From an uncultured Pelagibacteraceae bacterium (lineage in GTDB: Bacteria; Pseudomonadota; Alphaproteobacteria; Pelagibacterales; Pelagibacteraceae): a stretch of DNA of 64,000 nt. A model generated the notes under the pieces. It had not been told where the DNA came from and did not search any database. It saw nothing but the letters and a program-made list of their open reading frames with translations. The position numbers and the translations under genes are program-made. Location of the stretch: positions 1 through 64,000 of the forward strand of contig CACIQQ010000002.1 in assembly GCA_902588835.1 (NCBI GenBank), read 5' to 3'. Shown here piece after piece: positions 11,295 to 22,407 of the stretch. Every line of letters begins with the position of its first letter. Positions within the stretch are counted from its first letter, which is position 1.

Positions 11295-12099
11295 CTATCC
11301 AATCTTTATACTTATCTTTATTTTCTATTAGGTAAGAGGGAAATAAACTATCTAACGGTATCTTATTAAAACTATCGTCTCTGCCAATAATATCTTCACC
11401 TTTGATAATTCTTTTTTCAATCTCATTTATATTAAGAAATCGTTCATCTATTTTTTCCTTAAAATTTATAGGGTCATTTGTTTCACAAAGATTTTTATAC
11501 TTATATAATAAATTATCTGGTGTTTTTAAGTTACAAAAATGCCAGCCACCATTCTCTATCAAATTATTAAGTCTAAACTTATCTATTCTCCAAATTGGAC
11601 GTTTTTTAAATTTAAGGTTTCTAAGCCATTGAGGTGATTTAAGATACTTCTTTACACAGATTCTTGTACCGTTCCAAAAAGGATTATTTTTACTTTGCAA
11701 ATTAAATTTATAATAGAAATGCATCTGTTTAAATGAAGCGTATCGCATTTTATGACTGAAGTTATTAATTACTTTTGGATTTGGTATTTCATCTAAATCT
11801 GAAATTAAAATAATATCATCTTCTTTTGCATTTTTGATCCCTCTAAATATAGAATTTCTTTGATAATTTTCTCGTAAATAAGGGTCATCTCCATCAGGTA
11901 AATCAGTTACTGGGACATAAATAATTTTATCCTTAAATTTCTGAAATTTTTTAATATCAAACCTTAATTCTTTAGAATTATTTTGCCATGTTTTGTTACC
12001 TTCAACAATGACGAAGTAATCAACAATTTTATTCAAAATGTTTAATCTTAAGTCTAAAAGTAAATCTTCATCCCAATACGAAAAACAATCATAAATCAT
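11287..12099 (-). CDS. GT17-family glycosyltransferase
   Basis: The protein starts MIYDCFSYWDEDLLLDLRL, typical of GT17 (beta-1,4-N-acetylglucosaminyltransferase-like) enzymes, and continues with FVIVEGNKTW, YLRENYQRN and the DxD-containing ISDLDEIPNP. I chose the ATG at 12099 rather than the upstream one at 12132: the extra 11 residues are not family-like and would overlap lepA by 32 bp, while 12099 leaves 1 bp after the lepA stop. It probably transfers an amino sugar or hexose to a surface glycan. It is likely co-expressed with lepA as the tail of the translation operon. Confidence 0.82.
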   Translation of the reverse strand: MIYDCFSYWDEDLLLDLRLNILNKIVDYFVIVEGNKTWQNNSKELRFDIKKFQKFKDKIIYVPVTDLPDGDDPYLRENYQRNSIFRGIKNAKEDDIILISDLDEIPNPKVINNFSHKMRYASFKQMHFYYKFNLQSKNNPFWNGTRICVKKYLKSPQWLRNLKFKKRPIWRIDKFRLNNLIENGGWHFCNLKTPDNLLYKYKNLCETNDPINFKEKIDERFLNINEIEKRIIKGEDIIGRDDSFNKIPLDSLFPSYLIENKDKYKDWIDE

Positions 12100-12100
12100 T

Positions 12101-13909
12101 TTAATTTTCTTTATTGATCTTAAGCACGCCAATAAAGGCCTCTTGTGGAATTTCTACTCTTCCAAATTGTTTAGATCTTGCCTTACCTTTTTTTTGTTTG
12201 TCTAGCAATTTTCTTTTTCTGTCTCTAGCTCCGCCCCCGTGTATTTTTGTTAAAACATCTTTTTTAAATCCTTTGATAGTTTCTCTAGCTATTATCTTGC
12301 CACCGATTGCCGCTTGGACAGGAATCATAAAATTGTGTCTTGGGATAAGATCTTTTAACTTTTCACAAACTTCTCTACCTATTGTCTGTGCAAAATCTTT
12401 ATGGACCATCATAGCTAAGGCATCAACGGGTTCAGAATTTACAAGTATTGAAAGCTTAACTAGATCACCCTCTTTATGACCCAAAATTTCATAGTCAAAA
12501 CTTGCATAACCACTTGTCATTGACTTTAACCTATCATTGAAATCAAAAACTACCTCATTAAGTGGTATTTCGTAATTTAATACAGCTCTATTTCCTGAGT
12601 AATTCAAATTTTTTTGTATTCCTCTTTTGCTCTGACATATTTTCATGATTGAGCCCAAATACTGATCAGGGGTGATTATTGTTGCTTTGATCCAAGGCTC
12701 TTCTATAAATTTTATTAAAGTTGGATCAGGTAAATTCGAGGGGTTTTGCAAATCTTGAATGTTTCCATTATTTAAATGGACTTTATACACAACTCCTGGA
12801 GTCGTCGTTAATAAATTAATATCAAATTCCCTCTCAAGTCTTTCGGTAATTATTTCAAGATGTAATAAACCTAAGAAGCCACAGCGAAAACCAAGACCAA
12901 GAGCTGAAGAGGACTCGGCTTCGTAAGAAAAGCTGGAGTCATTTAACTGTAATTTAGCTAAACCATCTTTTAATTTTTGATACTCTGAGCTATCAACTGG
13001 AAATAAGCCACAAAAAACCACTGGTTTACTGGGTTTAAAACCGGGTAAAGCTTTTTTAAGAGGACTTTGAGCTTCGCAAATAGTATCGCCGACTTTTGTA
13101 TCAGATAAATTTTTTATTCCTGTAATAATAAACCCTATTTCACCAGATTTGAGCTCTTCAATGTCTTTGGCCTTTGGTGTAAATACACCTACTTTTTCTA
13201 CTATATATTCTTGGTCAGTAGACATCATTTTTATTTTCATATTTTTTTTTAATGTTCCATCTATCACCCTAACTAAAATAATAACTCCTAAGTAAGAGTC
13301 ATACCAACTATCAACTAGCAAACATTTTAATTGTTCTTTAGTTTCGCCTTTTGGTGGTGGTAGTGATGAGACAATCGATTCTAAAATATCTTCTATACCT
13401 TCACCTGTTTTTCCTGAACAGGGTACAGCATTTGAGGTATCTATACCGATTACATCCTCTATTTGTTTTTTAGTTCTATCTAAATCGGAAGCAGGTAGAT
13501 CAATTTTATTTAATACAGGTATTATTTCGTGATTTATATCTAGCGCCTGATAAACATTAGCAAGTGTTTGTGCTTCAACACCTTGAGTACTATCTACAAT
13601 TAATATGGATCCTTCACATGCGTATAGTGATCTACTAACCTCATAACTAAAATCTACATGGCCTGGCGTATCAATGATGTTAAGTATGTAGTCTTTACCA
13701 TCTTTAGCCTTGTAATTTAGTTTCACAGTTTGTGCTTTTATTGTGATTCCTCTCTCTCTTTCAATATCCATTGAGTCTAATACTTGATCCTTCATCTCTC
13801 TTTCTGTCAAACCCCCACACTTATGAATTATTCTATCTGCTATTGTTGATTTCCCGTGATCAATGTGAGCGATGATGGCAAAATTTCTAATGTTATCGAG
13901 ACTAGACAT
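12101..13909 (-). CDS. lepA: Elongation factor 4 (LepA), ribosomal back-translocase GTPase
   Basis: The 602-residue translational GTPase has G1 AHIDHGKST, switch [10 protein letters not shown] and G4 NKIDLP, followed by EF-G-like domains and the LepA-specific C-terminal domain ([20 protein letters not shown]). Length and motifs are normal. EF4 acts on stalled or mis-translocated ribosomes at the membrane/cytosol interface. It directly follows pheT (adjacent bases) and precedes the GT17 gene, in one minus-strand unit. Confidence 0.98.
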   Translation of the reverse strand: MSSLDNIRNFAIIAHIDHGKSTIADRIIHKCGGLTEREMKDQVLDSMDIERERGITIKAQTVKLNYKAKDGKDYILNIIDTPGHVDFSYEVSRSLYACEGSILIVDSTQGVEAQTLANVYQALDINHEIIPVLNKIDLPASDLDRTKKQIEDVIGIDTSNAVPCSGKTGEGIEDILESIVSSLPPPKGETKEQLKCLLVDSWYDSYLGVIILVRVIDGTLKKNMKIKMMSTDQEYIVEKVGVFTPKAKDIEELKSGEIGFIITGIKNLSDTKVGDTICEAQSPLKKALPGFKPSKPVVFCGLFPVDSSEYQKLKDGLAKLQLNDSSFSYEAESSSALGLGFRCGFLGLLHLEIITERLEREFDINLLTTTPGVVYKVHLNNGNIQDLQNPSNLPDPTLIKFIEEPWIKATIITPDQYLGSIMKICQSKRGIQKNLNYSGNRAVLNYEIPLNEVVFDFNDRLKSMTSGYASFDYEILGHKEGDLVKLSILVNSEPVDALAMMVHKDFAQTIGREVCEKLKDLIPRHNFMIPVQAAIGGKIIARETIKGFKKDVLTKIHGGGARDRKRKLLDKQKKGKARSKQFGRVEIPQEAFIGVLKINKEN

Positions 13910-16294
13910 TTACGATCTTAATTTTGCACCAGTTTTTTCCTCTACAGTGCTAACTATTTTTTTTGATATATTTGTCAGATCACTTTCATTTAAAGTCTTA
14001 TGATCAGACTGAATTGTTACTTTTAATGCAATTGATTTTTTATCAGATGGAATATTTTCCCCTTCGTAAACATCAAAAATTTTTATTTCTTTGATTAAAT
14101 TTTTATCTATATTCTGGATGACTTCTGTTAAATCTTGAGCTCTAGTATCTTTATTGACTAAAAAAGCAAAATCCCTATCTGACTTCTGATAATCTGAAAA
14201 AGTTAGACTTTCTTTAATCTTTTTATTTTTTACTTTATATTCAACTAAGTTTTCTAAAAAGATTTCAAATCCAAAAGTATTTGAAATTATTTTTGGATGT
14301 AAAGCACCAAAATATCCAAGAACAAGATTTCCATCTTTTGAGACTATAGAACCTGAAATACCTGGGTGATAATAAGAAGGTGTATTTTCCTCAACCTTAA
14401 AATCTTCCTTTCTTATCTCAAGTTCTGTTAATGATTGAACTAAATCTTTTTTAATATGAAAAACATCTACTAAATCATTTTTCTTTAAATTATTATCTTC
14501 TTCTATAAATTGTTTTTTAATCCCACAAACAACGGTGATTTGTTGACCAGGTTTTTTTCCTGTAAAAGTTGGACCAATTTCGAAAAGGGCTTGATCACCA
14601 AATCCTCTGTTTAAGTTTTTTTCCAAATAGAAAATGAGATTTGGATACAAAGAGTTTCTTAATACATTTAAATCTGAACTTATTGGATTTACAATCTTTA
14701 TACTTTCTAACTTTTCTTTAAATTTGTTATTAATTTTTTCGTCAGTAAACGACCATGTTATTGTTTCAAGATATCCTTTTGAGGCTACTGATCTTTGAGC
14801 TAAATGAAAATGCTTCTGAAAGAAATTAAGTGTCGGTTTAGTTCGCTTTTTCTCAGGTTCAATGGACTTAATTTTTTCAAATCCAATAATTCTAATAACT
14901 TCCTCTACTAGATCAATCTCACCAAAGATATCTGGTCTCCAACTTGGAACCTTAACATTGAGGAATTTACCCTTAGATTTAATAGTGAAGCCTAAGTTTG
15001 ATAAGATCTTTTTTATTTCATTAGCGTTTATATTGGTTCCAACTGTCTTTGTTACCATTTTAGGGTCAAAGTTTATCTCAAGATCTTTAAATTTTTTTGT
15101 CTGCTGTACATCTAATTTAGAAACTTCCCCTCCACAAATTTCTAAAATTAGTTCGACAGCTGATTCTAGCCCAGCAGTTACGGATTGAGGATCTACCCCT
15201 CTTTCAAAACGAAACTTTGCATCACTATTCAAATCTAATTTTTTAGCAGTTTTTCTAATTAATGTGGGATCAAAATATGCTGACTCTAATAGTATATTTT
15301 TTGTATGTATTTCTGTGCCCGATCTTTCGCCTCCGATTATTCCACCTAAACCAAGTACACCTTCATCATCAGCTATCACACACATGTCTTTATCAAGTGT
15401 ATAATTTTTATTATCTAAAGCTTTAAAACTCTCTCCTTTTTTTGAATTTCTAACGGTAATTTTATTCTTTATCTTGTCTAAATCGTATGCATGAAGAGGT
15501 CGGTTTAAATCAAACATAACATAATTTGTTATGTCAACAACGGCAGAAATAGGCCTTAAGCCAAGAGCTAAAATTCTATTTTTTAACCATCCTGGACTTT
15601 CAGTATTTTTAATATTTTTAATGATACAGCTTCCAAAAATTGAACATGCCTGGTTTTTATTTTTTTCAATCTTTATCTTTAAATTATGTTTAATGTTCTT
15701 TTTAACTTTACTTTTTCTTGGTTCTTTTAATTTTCCAAAGTTAGAGGCTGACAAGTCTCTCGCTATACCTCTCACACCTAGGCAGTCTGGTCTATTTGGG
15801 GTAATCGATAATTCAATTACATTTTTTCCTTTTTTCTCACCGAAGAATGATTTTCCAATTTTTGTTTTATATTTATCATTTAGATCTATTATTCCTTCGC
15901 TCTCATTAGAAAGTTTCAATTCTGACTCAGAACAGAGCATTCCGTAAGAGGTTTCTCCTCTGATCTTTGATACCTCTAATTTCATGCTATTTTTTGGAAT
16001 TACTGAACCCGGCGGTGCGTAGATTGTCAAAAGTCCATCTCTTGCATTAGGAGCACCGCACACAACTTTAAGTGTATCTTTTTTTCCTATATCCACATCA
16101 CATAACTTAAGCCGGTCAGCATTAGGATGCTTATTTGCTTTTATTATTTTCGCTACAATGAAGTCGCTTAATTCATTTTTTACTGGCTCTACCTTTTCTA
16201 CTTCTAGGCCAATACTATTTAATTTCTGGATAATTTGTGACTCACTTTTATTTGTTTTTAAATGAACATCAAGCCAGTCTTTTGTAAATTTCAT
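13910..16294 (-). CDS. pheT: Phenylalanyl-tRNA synthetase beta subunit
   Basis: The 794-residue protein has the N-terminal tRNA-binding domain ([19 protein letters not shown]), the B3/B4 editing and B5 domains ([19 protein letters not shown]), the catalytic-like core and a C-terminal anticodon-binding FDX-ACB domain ([12 protein letters not shown]). Length is normal for the family. It charges tRNA-Phe together with PheS. The start overlaps the pheS stop by 4 bp, so the two are translationally coupled. Confidence 0.98.
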   Translation of the reverse strand: MKFTKDWLDVHLKTNKSESQIIQKLNSIGLEVEKVEPVKNELSDFIVAKIIKANKHPNADRLKLCDVDIGKKDTLKVVCGAPNARDGLLTIYAPPGSVIPKNSMKLEVSKIRGETSYGMLCSESELKLSNESEGIIDLNDKYKTKIGKSFFGEKKGKNVIELSITPNRPDCLGVRGIARDLSASNFGKLKEPRKSKVKKNIKHNLKIKIEKNKNQACSIFGSCIIKNIKNTESPGWLKNRILALGLRPISAVVDITNYVMFDLNRPLHAYDLDKIKNKITVRNSKKGESFKALDNKNYTLDKDMCVIADDEGVLGLGGIIGGERSGTEIHTKNILLESAYFDPTLIRKTAKKLDLNSDAKFRFERGVDPQSVTAGLESAVELILEICGGEVSKLDVQQTKKFKDLEINFDPKMVTKTVGTNINANEIKKILSNLGFTIKSKGKFLNVKVPSWRPDIFGEIDLVEEVIRIIGFEKIKSIEPEKKRTKPTLNFFQKHFHLAQRSVASKGYLETITWSFTDEKINNKFKEKLESIKIVNPISSDLNVLRNSLYPNLIFYLEKNLNRGFGDQALFEIGPTFTGKKPGQQITVVCGIKKQFIEEDNNLKKNDLVDVFHIKKDLVQSLTELEIRKEDFKVEENTPSYYHPGISGSIVSKDGNLVLGYFGALHPKIISNTFGFEIFLENLVEYKVKNKKIKESLTFSDYQKSDRDFAFLVNKDTRAQDLTEVIQNIDKNLIKEIKIFDVYEGENIPSDKKSIALKVTIQSDHKTLNESDLTNISKKIVSTVEEKTGAKLRS

Positions 16295-17358
16295 TTACTT
16301 AAACCTCTATAGTTTGTTGGAACATCTAAAGGATCAAAACCATAATAATTTAACCATCTATAATCACATTCAAAAAAAGATCTTAGATCATTAATTCCGT
16401 ATTTAAGCATTGCCAATCTATCAATACCAATACCGAATGCGAAACCCTGATAAATTTTTGGGTCAACCTTACAGTTTTTTAAAACATTTGGATGAACCAT
16501 TCCACATCCAAGAATCTCAAGCCATTTATCGCCTTCACCAATAATAATTTTGTTATTTTCGATCTTATACCCAATATCTACCTCAGCTGAAGGTTCTGTG
16601 AATGGAAAGTGACTAGGTCTAAATCTCATCTTAATTTTATCCACTTCAAAAAATTCTTTAATAAAATAATTTAAACATCCTTTTAAATGTCCCATATTAA
16701 TATTTTTATCTATGTGAAGACCTTCCAGCTGATGAAACATTGGAGTATGAGTTTGATCACTATCGCTACGATAAGTTCTTCCTGGTGCAATTATCTTAAA
16801 AGGAGGTTTGCCTTTTAACATTGTGCGAACTTGAACTGGAGAAGTGTGGGTCCTAAGCAAGGTTTTCATGTTCTCATCTAAATAAAACGTGTCATGCATA
16901 TCTTTTGCTGGATGATCTTCGGGAGTGTTTAAGGCAGTAAAATTATTATAATCATTTTCAACATCAGGCCCCTCTTCTACGCTAAATCCTATCTCTGAAA
17001 AAATACACGATATTTCATCAATAACTTGAGATACAGGGTGTATCTTTCCTATTTTGAATTCTTTCTCAGGTAAAGTGACGTCAATTTTTTCTTTTTTTAT
17101 TTTTTCATTAAGATCTTTATCCAAAACTTCTGTTGCTTTTGATCTAAATATTTCAAGTAATTCTTGTTTTGCTTTGTTTATATTGGATGCAAAAGTTTTT
17201 TTCTCATTCTCAGATAAAGAACCAAGTTTTTTAAACTGAGAATTTATAAATCCATTTTTACTAAAAATATCTATTCTTATAGCTTCAATTTCTTTTGAAT
17301 CCTGGGTGCTGTTTAATCTATTTTTAAACTCGAGAATTTTTTTTTCAAAATCGGACAT
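16291..17358 (-). CDS. pheS: Phenylalanyl-tRNA synthetase alpha subunit
   Basis: The 355-residue class II synthetase subunit has an N-terminal coiled-coil region (residues 1-90) and motif 2 ([24 protein letters not shown]), motif 3 being [14 protein letters not shown]. PheS forms the catalytic half of the alpha2beta2 enzyme. It follows rplT by 43 bp and is coupled to pheT. No attenuator-like hairpin with a Phe-rich leader is visible upstream. Confidence 0.98.
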   Translation of the reverse strand: MSDFEKKILEFKNRLNSTQDSKEIEAIRIDIFSKNGFINSQFKKLGSLSENEKKTFASNINKAKQELLEIFRSKATEVLDKDLNEKIKKEKIDVTLPEKEFKIGKIHPVSQVIDEISCIFSEIGFSVEEGPDVENDYNNFTALNTPEDHPAKDMHDTFYLDENMKTLLRTHTSPVQVRTMLKGKPPFKIIAPGRTYRSDSDQTHTPMFHQLEGLHIDKNINMGHLKGCLNYFIKEFFEVDKIKMRFRPSHFPFTEPSAEVDIGYKIENNKIIIGEGDKWLEILGCGMVHPNVLKNCKVDPKIYQGFAFGIGIDRLAMLKYGINDLRSFFECDYRWLNYYGFDPLDVPTNYRGLSK

Positions 17359-17401
17359 TTTTAGAGATTATTTCTTAAACTAAGAAAAACAATAGGGAAG
17401 A

Positions 17402-17758
17402 TTAATTAAGTGCTGCTTGAGCTTTTTTTATAATTGTTTTAAACGCTTCAGGGTTATCATAAGCAATTTCAGCTAGAATTTTTCTATCTAGCTTAATACC
17501 AGATTTACTTAAAGCATGTATAAATTTTGAATACGTGAGTCCCTCACCTCTCACACCTGCATTAATCCTCTGTATCCATAATGATTTAAACTCTCTTTTT
17601 TTATTTCTACGATCTCTGTAGGCATACTGCATCGACTTTTCCATCGCTTGTCTTGCAACTCTTATAGTATTCTTTCTTCTTCCCCACTGACCTTTTACAG
17701 CTTTAAGAACTTTTTTATGTTTAGCTCTGCTTGTGACTCCTCTTTTTACCCTTGGCAT
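17402..17758 (-). CDS. rplT: 50S ribosomal protein L20
   Basis: The 118-residue basic protein starts [16 protein letters not shown] and carries the L20 segment [20 protein letters not shown]. It is an early assembly protein that binds 23S rRNA and in many bacteria represses its own operon. It lies 1 bp after rpmI in the conserved infC-rpmI-rplT order. Confidence 0.98.
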   Translation of the reverse strand: MPRVKRGVTSRAKHKKVLKAVKGQWGRRKNTIRVARQAMEKSMQYAYRDRRNKKREFKSLWIQRINAGVRGEGLTYSKFIHALSKSGIKLDRKILAEIAYDNPEAFKTIIKKAQAALN

Positions 17759-17759
17759 T

Positions 17760-17966
17760 TTATCCTCTCAAACTATATGGCATGTATGATTTTACAATTT
17801 TGCCATCCTGTTTAGACATTACTGTTGTTCCTCTTTGTTTTCTAATTTGTGAATTCGTTCTCTTGATCATGCCATGTCTTTTCCCAGCTTGAGGCATGAT
17901 AACCTTTCCTCTTGCAGAAATTTTAAATCTTTTTTTAGCTGAACTTTTTGTTTTTAACTTTGGCAT
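17760..17966 (-). CDS. rpmI: 50S ribosomal protein L35
   Basis: The 68-residue protein starts [15 protein letters not shown] and includes [18 protein letters not shown], both standard for L35. It lies between infC (45 bp upstream) and rplT in the canonical operon. Confidence 0.98.
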   Translation of the reverse strand: MPKLKTKSSAKKRFKISARGKVIMPQAGKRHGMIKRTNSQIRKQRGTTVMSKQDGKIVKSYMPYSLRG

Positions 17967-18011
17967 AACTTGAGGGGTTATACAAATATAATGATAAATT
18001 TACAAGAATAA

Positions 18012-18557
18012 TTAAATTGGTTGAATGACCATAATCATCTGTTTACCTTCAAATTTAGGCTGTAACTCTACTTTTCCAAGTTTTTCTATATCGGTCTTAA
18101 TCTTATCCATTAATTCGTGTCCAAGATTAGAGTGTTGAAGCTCTCTTCCTTTAAATTTAATTGTAAATTTTACTTTATCACCTTTAGTTAAAAATTTTTG
18201 GGCATTCTTTATTTTAAAAGTGTAATCATGAATTTCTGTTACTGGTCTAAGCTTTATCTCTTTTAGCTCAATTTTTTTTTGTTTTTTCTTAGCTTTATTA
18301 GCTTTTTTTTGAGCGTCATATTTAAACTTACCCATATCCATAATTTTGCAAACTGGAGGCTTGGCATTTTGTGCAATTTCAATTAAATCTAATCCTTCAT
18401 TTTTAGCCATGTTAATTGCCTCTTGGGTATTTAGTATTCCTAAATTTTTTCCATCGCTTGATATTACCTGTACCTCTTGAGACATTATCCTGTTATTTGA
18501 ACGAGGACCTCGATCCTTAGTTCTTCTTTGGAAATAGTTTTGTTTGAAATCTGCCAC
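18012..18557 (-). CDS. infC: Translation initiation factor IF-3
   Basis: The 181-residue protein has the IF-3 N-domain (LDLIEIAQNAKPPVCKIMDMGKFKYD), a Lys-rich linker (about 90-105) and the C-domain (KIKNAQKFLTKGDKVKFTIKFKGRE). It keeps ribosomal subunits apart and proofreads start codons. The start is GTG at 18557, directly after the thrS stop codon; an ATG at residue 25 would cut into the conserved N-domain. E. coli infC also uses a rare start (AUU) for autoregulation; whether the GTG matters here is unknown. Confidence 0.97.
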   Translation of the reverse strand: MADFKQNYFQRRTKDRGPRSNNRIMSQEVQVISSDGKNLGILNTQEAINMAKNEGLDLIEIAQNAKPPVCKIMDMGKFKYDAQKKANKAKKKQKKIELKEIKLRPVTEIHDYTFKIKNAQKFLTKGDKVKFTIKFKGRELQHSNLGHELMDKIKTDIEKLGKVELQPKFEGKQMIMVIQPI

Positions 18558-20474
18558 TTATAATGATGGAGCTTTGTTTAAAGCTTGATAGTGATTAATA
18601 AATTTTTTTAGTTCCATATTTTCTTGTTTTGTAGAATCCAATTGTCTAATAGTTACACTATTACTGTCAACTTCTTTTTTTCCACAAATTAATAGTATTG
18701 GAACCTTTGATAACGAATGTTCCCTTATTTTGTAATTTAAATTGTGATTCTTAAGATCAACTTCCGAATTTAAACCAGATGCAATAAGTTTTTCATTAAC
18801 TTCAACGGAATAATCATTAAAGTCCTCAGAAACTGGTATTACCATGATTTGTGATGGGCTAATCCAGAATGGAAGTTTTCCAGAGTAATTCTCAATTAGT
18901 ATTCCAATAAATCTTTCAAGAGAACCGAATAAAGCTCGATGCAACATTACTGGAACTTTTTTTGAACCATCTTTATCTACAAAAGATGCACCAAGTCTTC
19001 CTGGCAAATTTAAGTCAACTTGAAGAGTTCCACATTGCCAATCTCTTCCTATTGCATCTCTTAAAACAAACTCAATTTTTGGACCATAAAATGCACCTTC
19101 TCCTTTATTAATACTATATTCTAGTTTTGAGGCTTTAACTGCTTCCAATAGAGCTTTTTCTGCTTTATCCCAAACTTCATCCTCTCCAACTCTAAGGTCT
19201 GGTCTATCAGAATATTTTAAAATAACATTTTCAAATCCAAGATCTTTATAAATATTTAAGATTAGATTTGTAACTGATAGAGACTCTTCTGTGATCTGAT
19301 CTTCAGTGCAAAAAATATGAGCATCATCTTGAGTAAATGCTCTTACTCTTAATAAGCCATGTAATGCTCCTGATGGTTCATATCTATGAACTTTTCCAAA
19401 TTCAGACATTTTATAAGGTAAGTCTCGATAACTTTTTAAGCCTTGATTAAAAACTTGGACACATCCAGGGCAATTCATAGGTTTAATAGCGAATACTTTT
19501 TCATCTGGAGTTTCAGATGTATACATGTGTGCACCAAATTTTTCCCAGTGGCCAGATTTTTCCCACAAAGATCTATCTAAAACTTCTGGGGTGTTTATTT
19601 CTTTATAACCTGCTTCATTTTGTTTTTTCCTCATATAATCGATAAGTTTTTGAAACAATGTCCATCCTCTTTGATGCCAAAATACTGCACCTGGACTTTC
19701 CTCTCTAAAATGGAATAAGTCCATTTCTTTACCAAGTTTTCTGTGATCTCTTTTTTCAGCTTCTTCCAATCTTTTAATATAATTATCTAAATCTTTTTTT
19801 GATGCCCAGGAAGTTCCATAGATCCTTTGCAGCATTTCATTTTTTGAGTCACCTCTCCAATATGCACCCGCAACCTTAGTTAACTTAAAATTCTTACCAA
19901 TTTTACCAGTGGATGATAGATGCGGCCCTCGACAAAGATCATGCCATTTTCCATGAAAGTATATTGATATCTCTTCATTCTTGGGAATATCTTGAATAAT
20001 TTCTGACTTGTAGTTCTCACCAATTTTTTTGAAATGCGAGATAGCTTCGTCCCTATCCCAAACTTCTCTATAAGTTGGTTCATCTCTATCAACAATTTCT
20101 GACATCTTTGTTTCAATCTTTTTTAAATCAGCCTCAGTGAAAGGTTCTTTTCTAGAAAAATCATAATAAAAACCATTCTCAATAGTTGGTCCGATCGTCA
20201 CTTGAGTTCCAGGAAATAGCTCTTGGACTGCCATTGCTAAAATATGTGCTGTATCATGTCTGATAGTATCAAGCCCATCTTTATCTTTTGAAGTTAAAAC
20301 CTTTACTTCGCAATCTTTTTCAATTTCATAACTTAAATCTTTTAATTTTCCATCGACACTTATTACTAAAGCTTCTTTCGCGAGGGATTTACTAATTTTT
20401 TCAGCAACTTTAAGTCCTGAAACTTTTTCTTTAAAAGCTAATTTTTTTCCATCAGGTAAAGTTATATTAGGCAT
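18558..20474 (-). CDS. thrS: Threonyl-tRNA synthetase
   Basis: The 638-residue class II enzyme has an N-terminal TGS domain, an editing domain with HDTAH, the catalytic core (MNCPG zinc Cys, RYEPSGALHGLLRVRAFTQDD, and GRDWQCGTLQVD) and the C-terminal anticodon domain. In MNCPGCVQVF the residue after CPG is Cys where many homologues have His; this position is not one of the zinc ligands known from E. coli ThrRS. The gene begins 8 bp inside the preceding GT4 gene. Confidence 0.98.
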   Translation of the reverse strand: MPNITLPDGKKLAFKEKVSGLKVAEKISKSLAKEALVISVDGKLKDLSYEIEKDCEVKVLTSKDKDGLDTIRHDTAHILAMAVQELFPGTQVTIGPTIENGFYYDFSRKEPFTEADLKKIETKMSEIVDRDEPTYREVWDRDEAISHFKKIGENYKSEIIQDIPKNEEISIYFHGKWHDLCRGPHLSSTGKIGKNFKLTKVAGAYWRGDSKNEMLQRIYGTSWASKKDLDNYIKRLEEAEKRDHRKLGKEMDLFHFREESPGAVFWHQRGWTLFQKLIDYMRKKQNEAGYKEINTPEVLDRSLWEKSGHWEKFGAHMYTSETPDEKVFAIKPMNCPGCVQVFNQGLKSYRDLPYKMSEFGKVHRYEPSGALHGLLRVRAFTQDDAHIFCTEDQITEESLSVTNLILNIYKDLGFENVILKYSDRPDLRVGEDEVWDKAEKALLEAVKASKLEYSINKGEGAFYGPKIEFVLRDAIGRDWQCGTLQVDLNLPGRLGASFVDKDGSKKVPVMLHRALFGSLERFIGILIENYSGKLPFWISPSQIMVIPVSEDFNDYSVEVNEKLIASGLNSEVDLKNHNLNYKIREHSLSKVPILLICGKKEVDSNSVTIRQLDSTKQENMELKKFINHYQALNKAPSL

Positions 20475-21624
20475 TTATTAGTTTTTTATATTCTGAATAA
20501 GTTGAAAAACACATTTTTTCAACATTAAATTTTTTTTGCACGTTTTTTCTACCATTATTTCCCATCACATTAAGTGAAGTATCGTCCAATCTAAAAATAA
20601 AATCTAATTTTTCACTCAATGAATGATGATCGCTAGAACTGAATAATAAACCAGTTTTATTATCAACTATTGTTTCCCTGGATCCACCAATATCACTTGC
20701 AACTATTGGTTTTTTCATTGATTGTGCTTCGACTGATATTCTGCCAAAAGCCTCAGGTTCAATTGATGCGGAAACAATAACGCTAGAGACGCTATAGGCA
20801 ACAGGCATTGAGGGTGCATGTTCAAGAAAAATTACATCATTATTTAATCTAAATCTTTCAATCAACCTAATAAGTTTTTTTTTGTAGATTTTTCTTCCTT
20901 GATCAGACCCAAGAAGTATAGCTATAAAATTTTTATATCCATATTTTATTTTGAGATCATTAAGAGCTTCAATAAAAATTTCTTGACCCTTCCACTCAGT
21001 AAGTCTTCCTGGCATTAAAATAATCTTTTTATTAGCATCAATGTTTAGTTTTTTTAAAAATTTAATTCTATCTGCTTCTTTGATGTTATCAGGATCGTAA
21101 TACTCAGTATTGATTCCTCTAAAAATAACTAAAAACTTTTTAATTCTGGAAATGTACTCTGGATATTTTTCTTTGATATGGGAAAAAATAAAATTTGAAC
21201 CTGCAATTACGCAATCCGACTTTAACATAATTGCATTGTATTTTTTTTTTATTGAATTATTAAAATTATATGTCCCGTGAAATGTTGTTACTAATTTACA
21301 TCTAGTTATTTTAGAAACATAGTAACAAGACCATGCTGGCGCTCTGCTTCTTACATGAAGTATATTAATTTTATAAAATAAAACTATAAAAGTAAGTATA
21401 AAAATATTTATTAAAATCAGTAAAGGATTTTTGCTGTGAACCGGAAGTCTAAATAGTTTTACTTTTTTTTTGTCTATATATTTCAATAACTCTCCTCCGC
21501 TAGTAGCAATAAAGGAGCTTGATTTTTGTTCTTTTAAATAATGAGCAAGATCGTAACAACCTATTTCGGCTCCACCATAACCAAGTCTTGGTATTACTTG
21601 TAAAACTTTTAATTTAGATGACAT
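20467..21624 (-). CDS. GT4-family (group 1) glycosyltransferase
   Basis: The 385-residue GT-B enzyme has an N-terminal LGYGGAEIGCYDLA, then the nucleotide-sugar-binding PGRLTEWKGQ and EPEAFGRISVEAQSMKKPIVASDIGG, with the E-x7-E motif of the retaining GT4 family. It should transfer a sugar to LPS or another membrane glycolipid. It is the first gene of the minus-strand block ending in lepA and overlaps thrS by 8 bp. It is divergent from the hydrolase gene with 36 bp between starts. Confidence 0.88.
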   Translation of the reverse strand: MSSKLKVLQVIPRLGYGGAEIGCYDLAHYLKEQKSSSFIATSGGELLKYIDKKKVKLFRLPVHSKNPLLILINIFILTFIVLFYKINILHVRSRAPAWSCYYVSKITRCKLVTTFHGTYNFNNSIKKKYNAIMLKSDCVIAGSNFIFSHIKEKYPEYISRIKKFLVIFRGINTEYYDPDNIKEADRIKFLKKLNIDANKKIILMPGRLTEWKGQEIFIEALNDLKIKYGYKNFIAILLGSDQGRKIYKKKLIRLIERFRLNNDVIFLEHAPSMPVAYSVSSVIVSASIEPEAFGRISVEAQSMKKPIVASDIGGSRETIVDNKTGLLFSSSDHHSLSEKLDFIFRLDDTSLNVMGNNGRKNVQKKFNVEKMCFSTYSEYKKLINA

Positions 21625-21660
21625 TTGTCTAACTTATAATATCATATTTAAAATTTCAAA

Positions 21661-22407
21661 ATGACTAAATTCAATTATATCTATTTTAAAAAGGATAAAA
21701 AATTACGAATTTTGAATAGCAAATTAAATTCTAAACTTACTGTTGTGTTTTTGCACGGTTTAAAATCTGATATGGAAGGAAAAAAACCTCTTTTTTTAAA
21801 TAGATATTGTAAGAAAAACAAAGTTAACTTTCTGTCTCTTGAGTATGCTGGTCATGGCAAGTCATATGGAAAATTCGAAAATGGAACTATCTCTCAATGG
21901 AGGAACAACATTAAATTTGTAATTCGCAAAATAATTAAAAAAGAAAAATTTTTAATAGTTGGTTCAAGTTTAGGTGCTTGGCTCGGACTTCTTCAATTTA
22001 AGGATTTTAGGAAACAAATAATTGGATTTATTGGAATAGGTTCTGCTCCTGAATTTTTGGATAGATTGATTTGGCAAAAACTGAAAAATAATGAAAAAAA
22101 AATATTTTTAAAAAAGAAATTCTACATGCTTAAAAGTGATGGCAATGAATATAAAATCAAATTAGCTTTTCTGAAAGATGGTAGAAAAAATAAAGTACTT
22201 AATAAAAAGATAAACTTAAAAATCCCTGTCTTTTTAATTCATGGGAAAAAAGATGACGTTGTTCCTTTAAAACTATCAAAAAAAATTTTTAGTATTTTTC
22301 CTAAAGCAAAAAAGAAAATGCAGATTATAAAGGGAGGCGATCATAGCTTGTCTCGTAAAGGAGATTTAAATAAACTCGCAAATTTAATAGACGAAATTAT
22401 ACATTAA
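21661..22407 (+). CDS. Alpha/beta hydrolase (ABHD10-like)
   Basis: The 248-residue hydrolase has HGLKSDMEG as the oxyanion region, the nucleophile elbow VGSSLGAW (GxSxG with Ser near residue 102), the acid in HGKKDDVVP and the His in GGDHSLS. The order and spacing resemble the alphaproteobacterial relatives of mitochondrial ABHD10 acyl-protein thioesterase. The substrate is unknown. It overlaps the convergent SDR gene by 11 bp. Confidence 0.78.
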   Translation: MTKFNYIYFKKDKKLRILNSKLNSKLTVVFLHGLKSDMEGKKPLFLNRYCKKNKVNFLSLEYAGHGKSYGKFENGTISQWRNNIKFVIRKIIKKEKFLIVGSSLGAWLGLLQFKDFRKQIIGFIGIGSAPEFLDRLIWQKLKNNEKKIFLKKKFYMLKSDGNEYKIKLAFLKDGRKNKVLNKKINLKIPVFLIHGKKDDVVPLKLSKKIFSIFPKAKKKMQIIKGGDHSLSRKGDLNKLANLIDEIIH

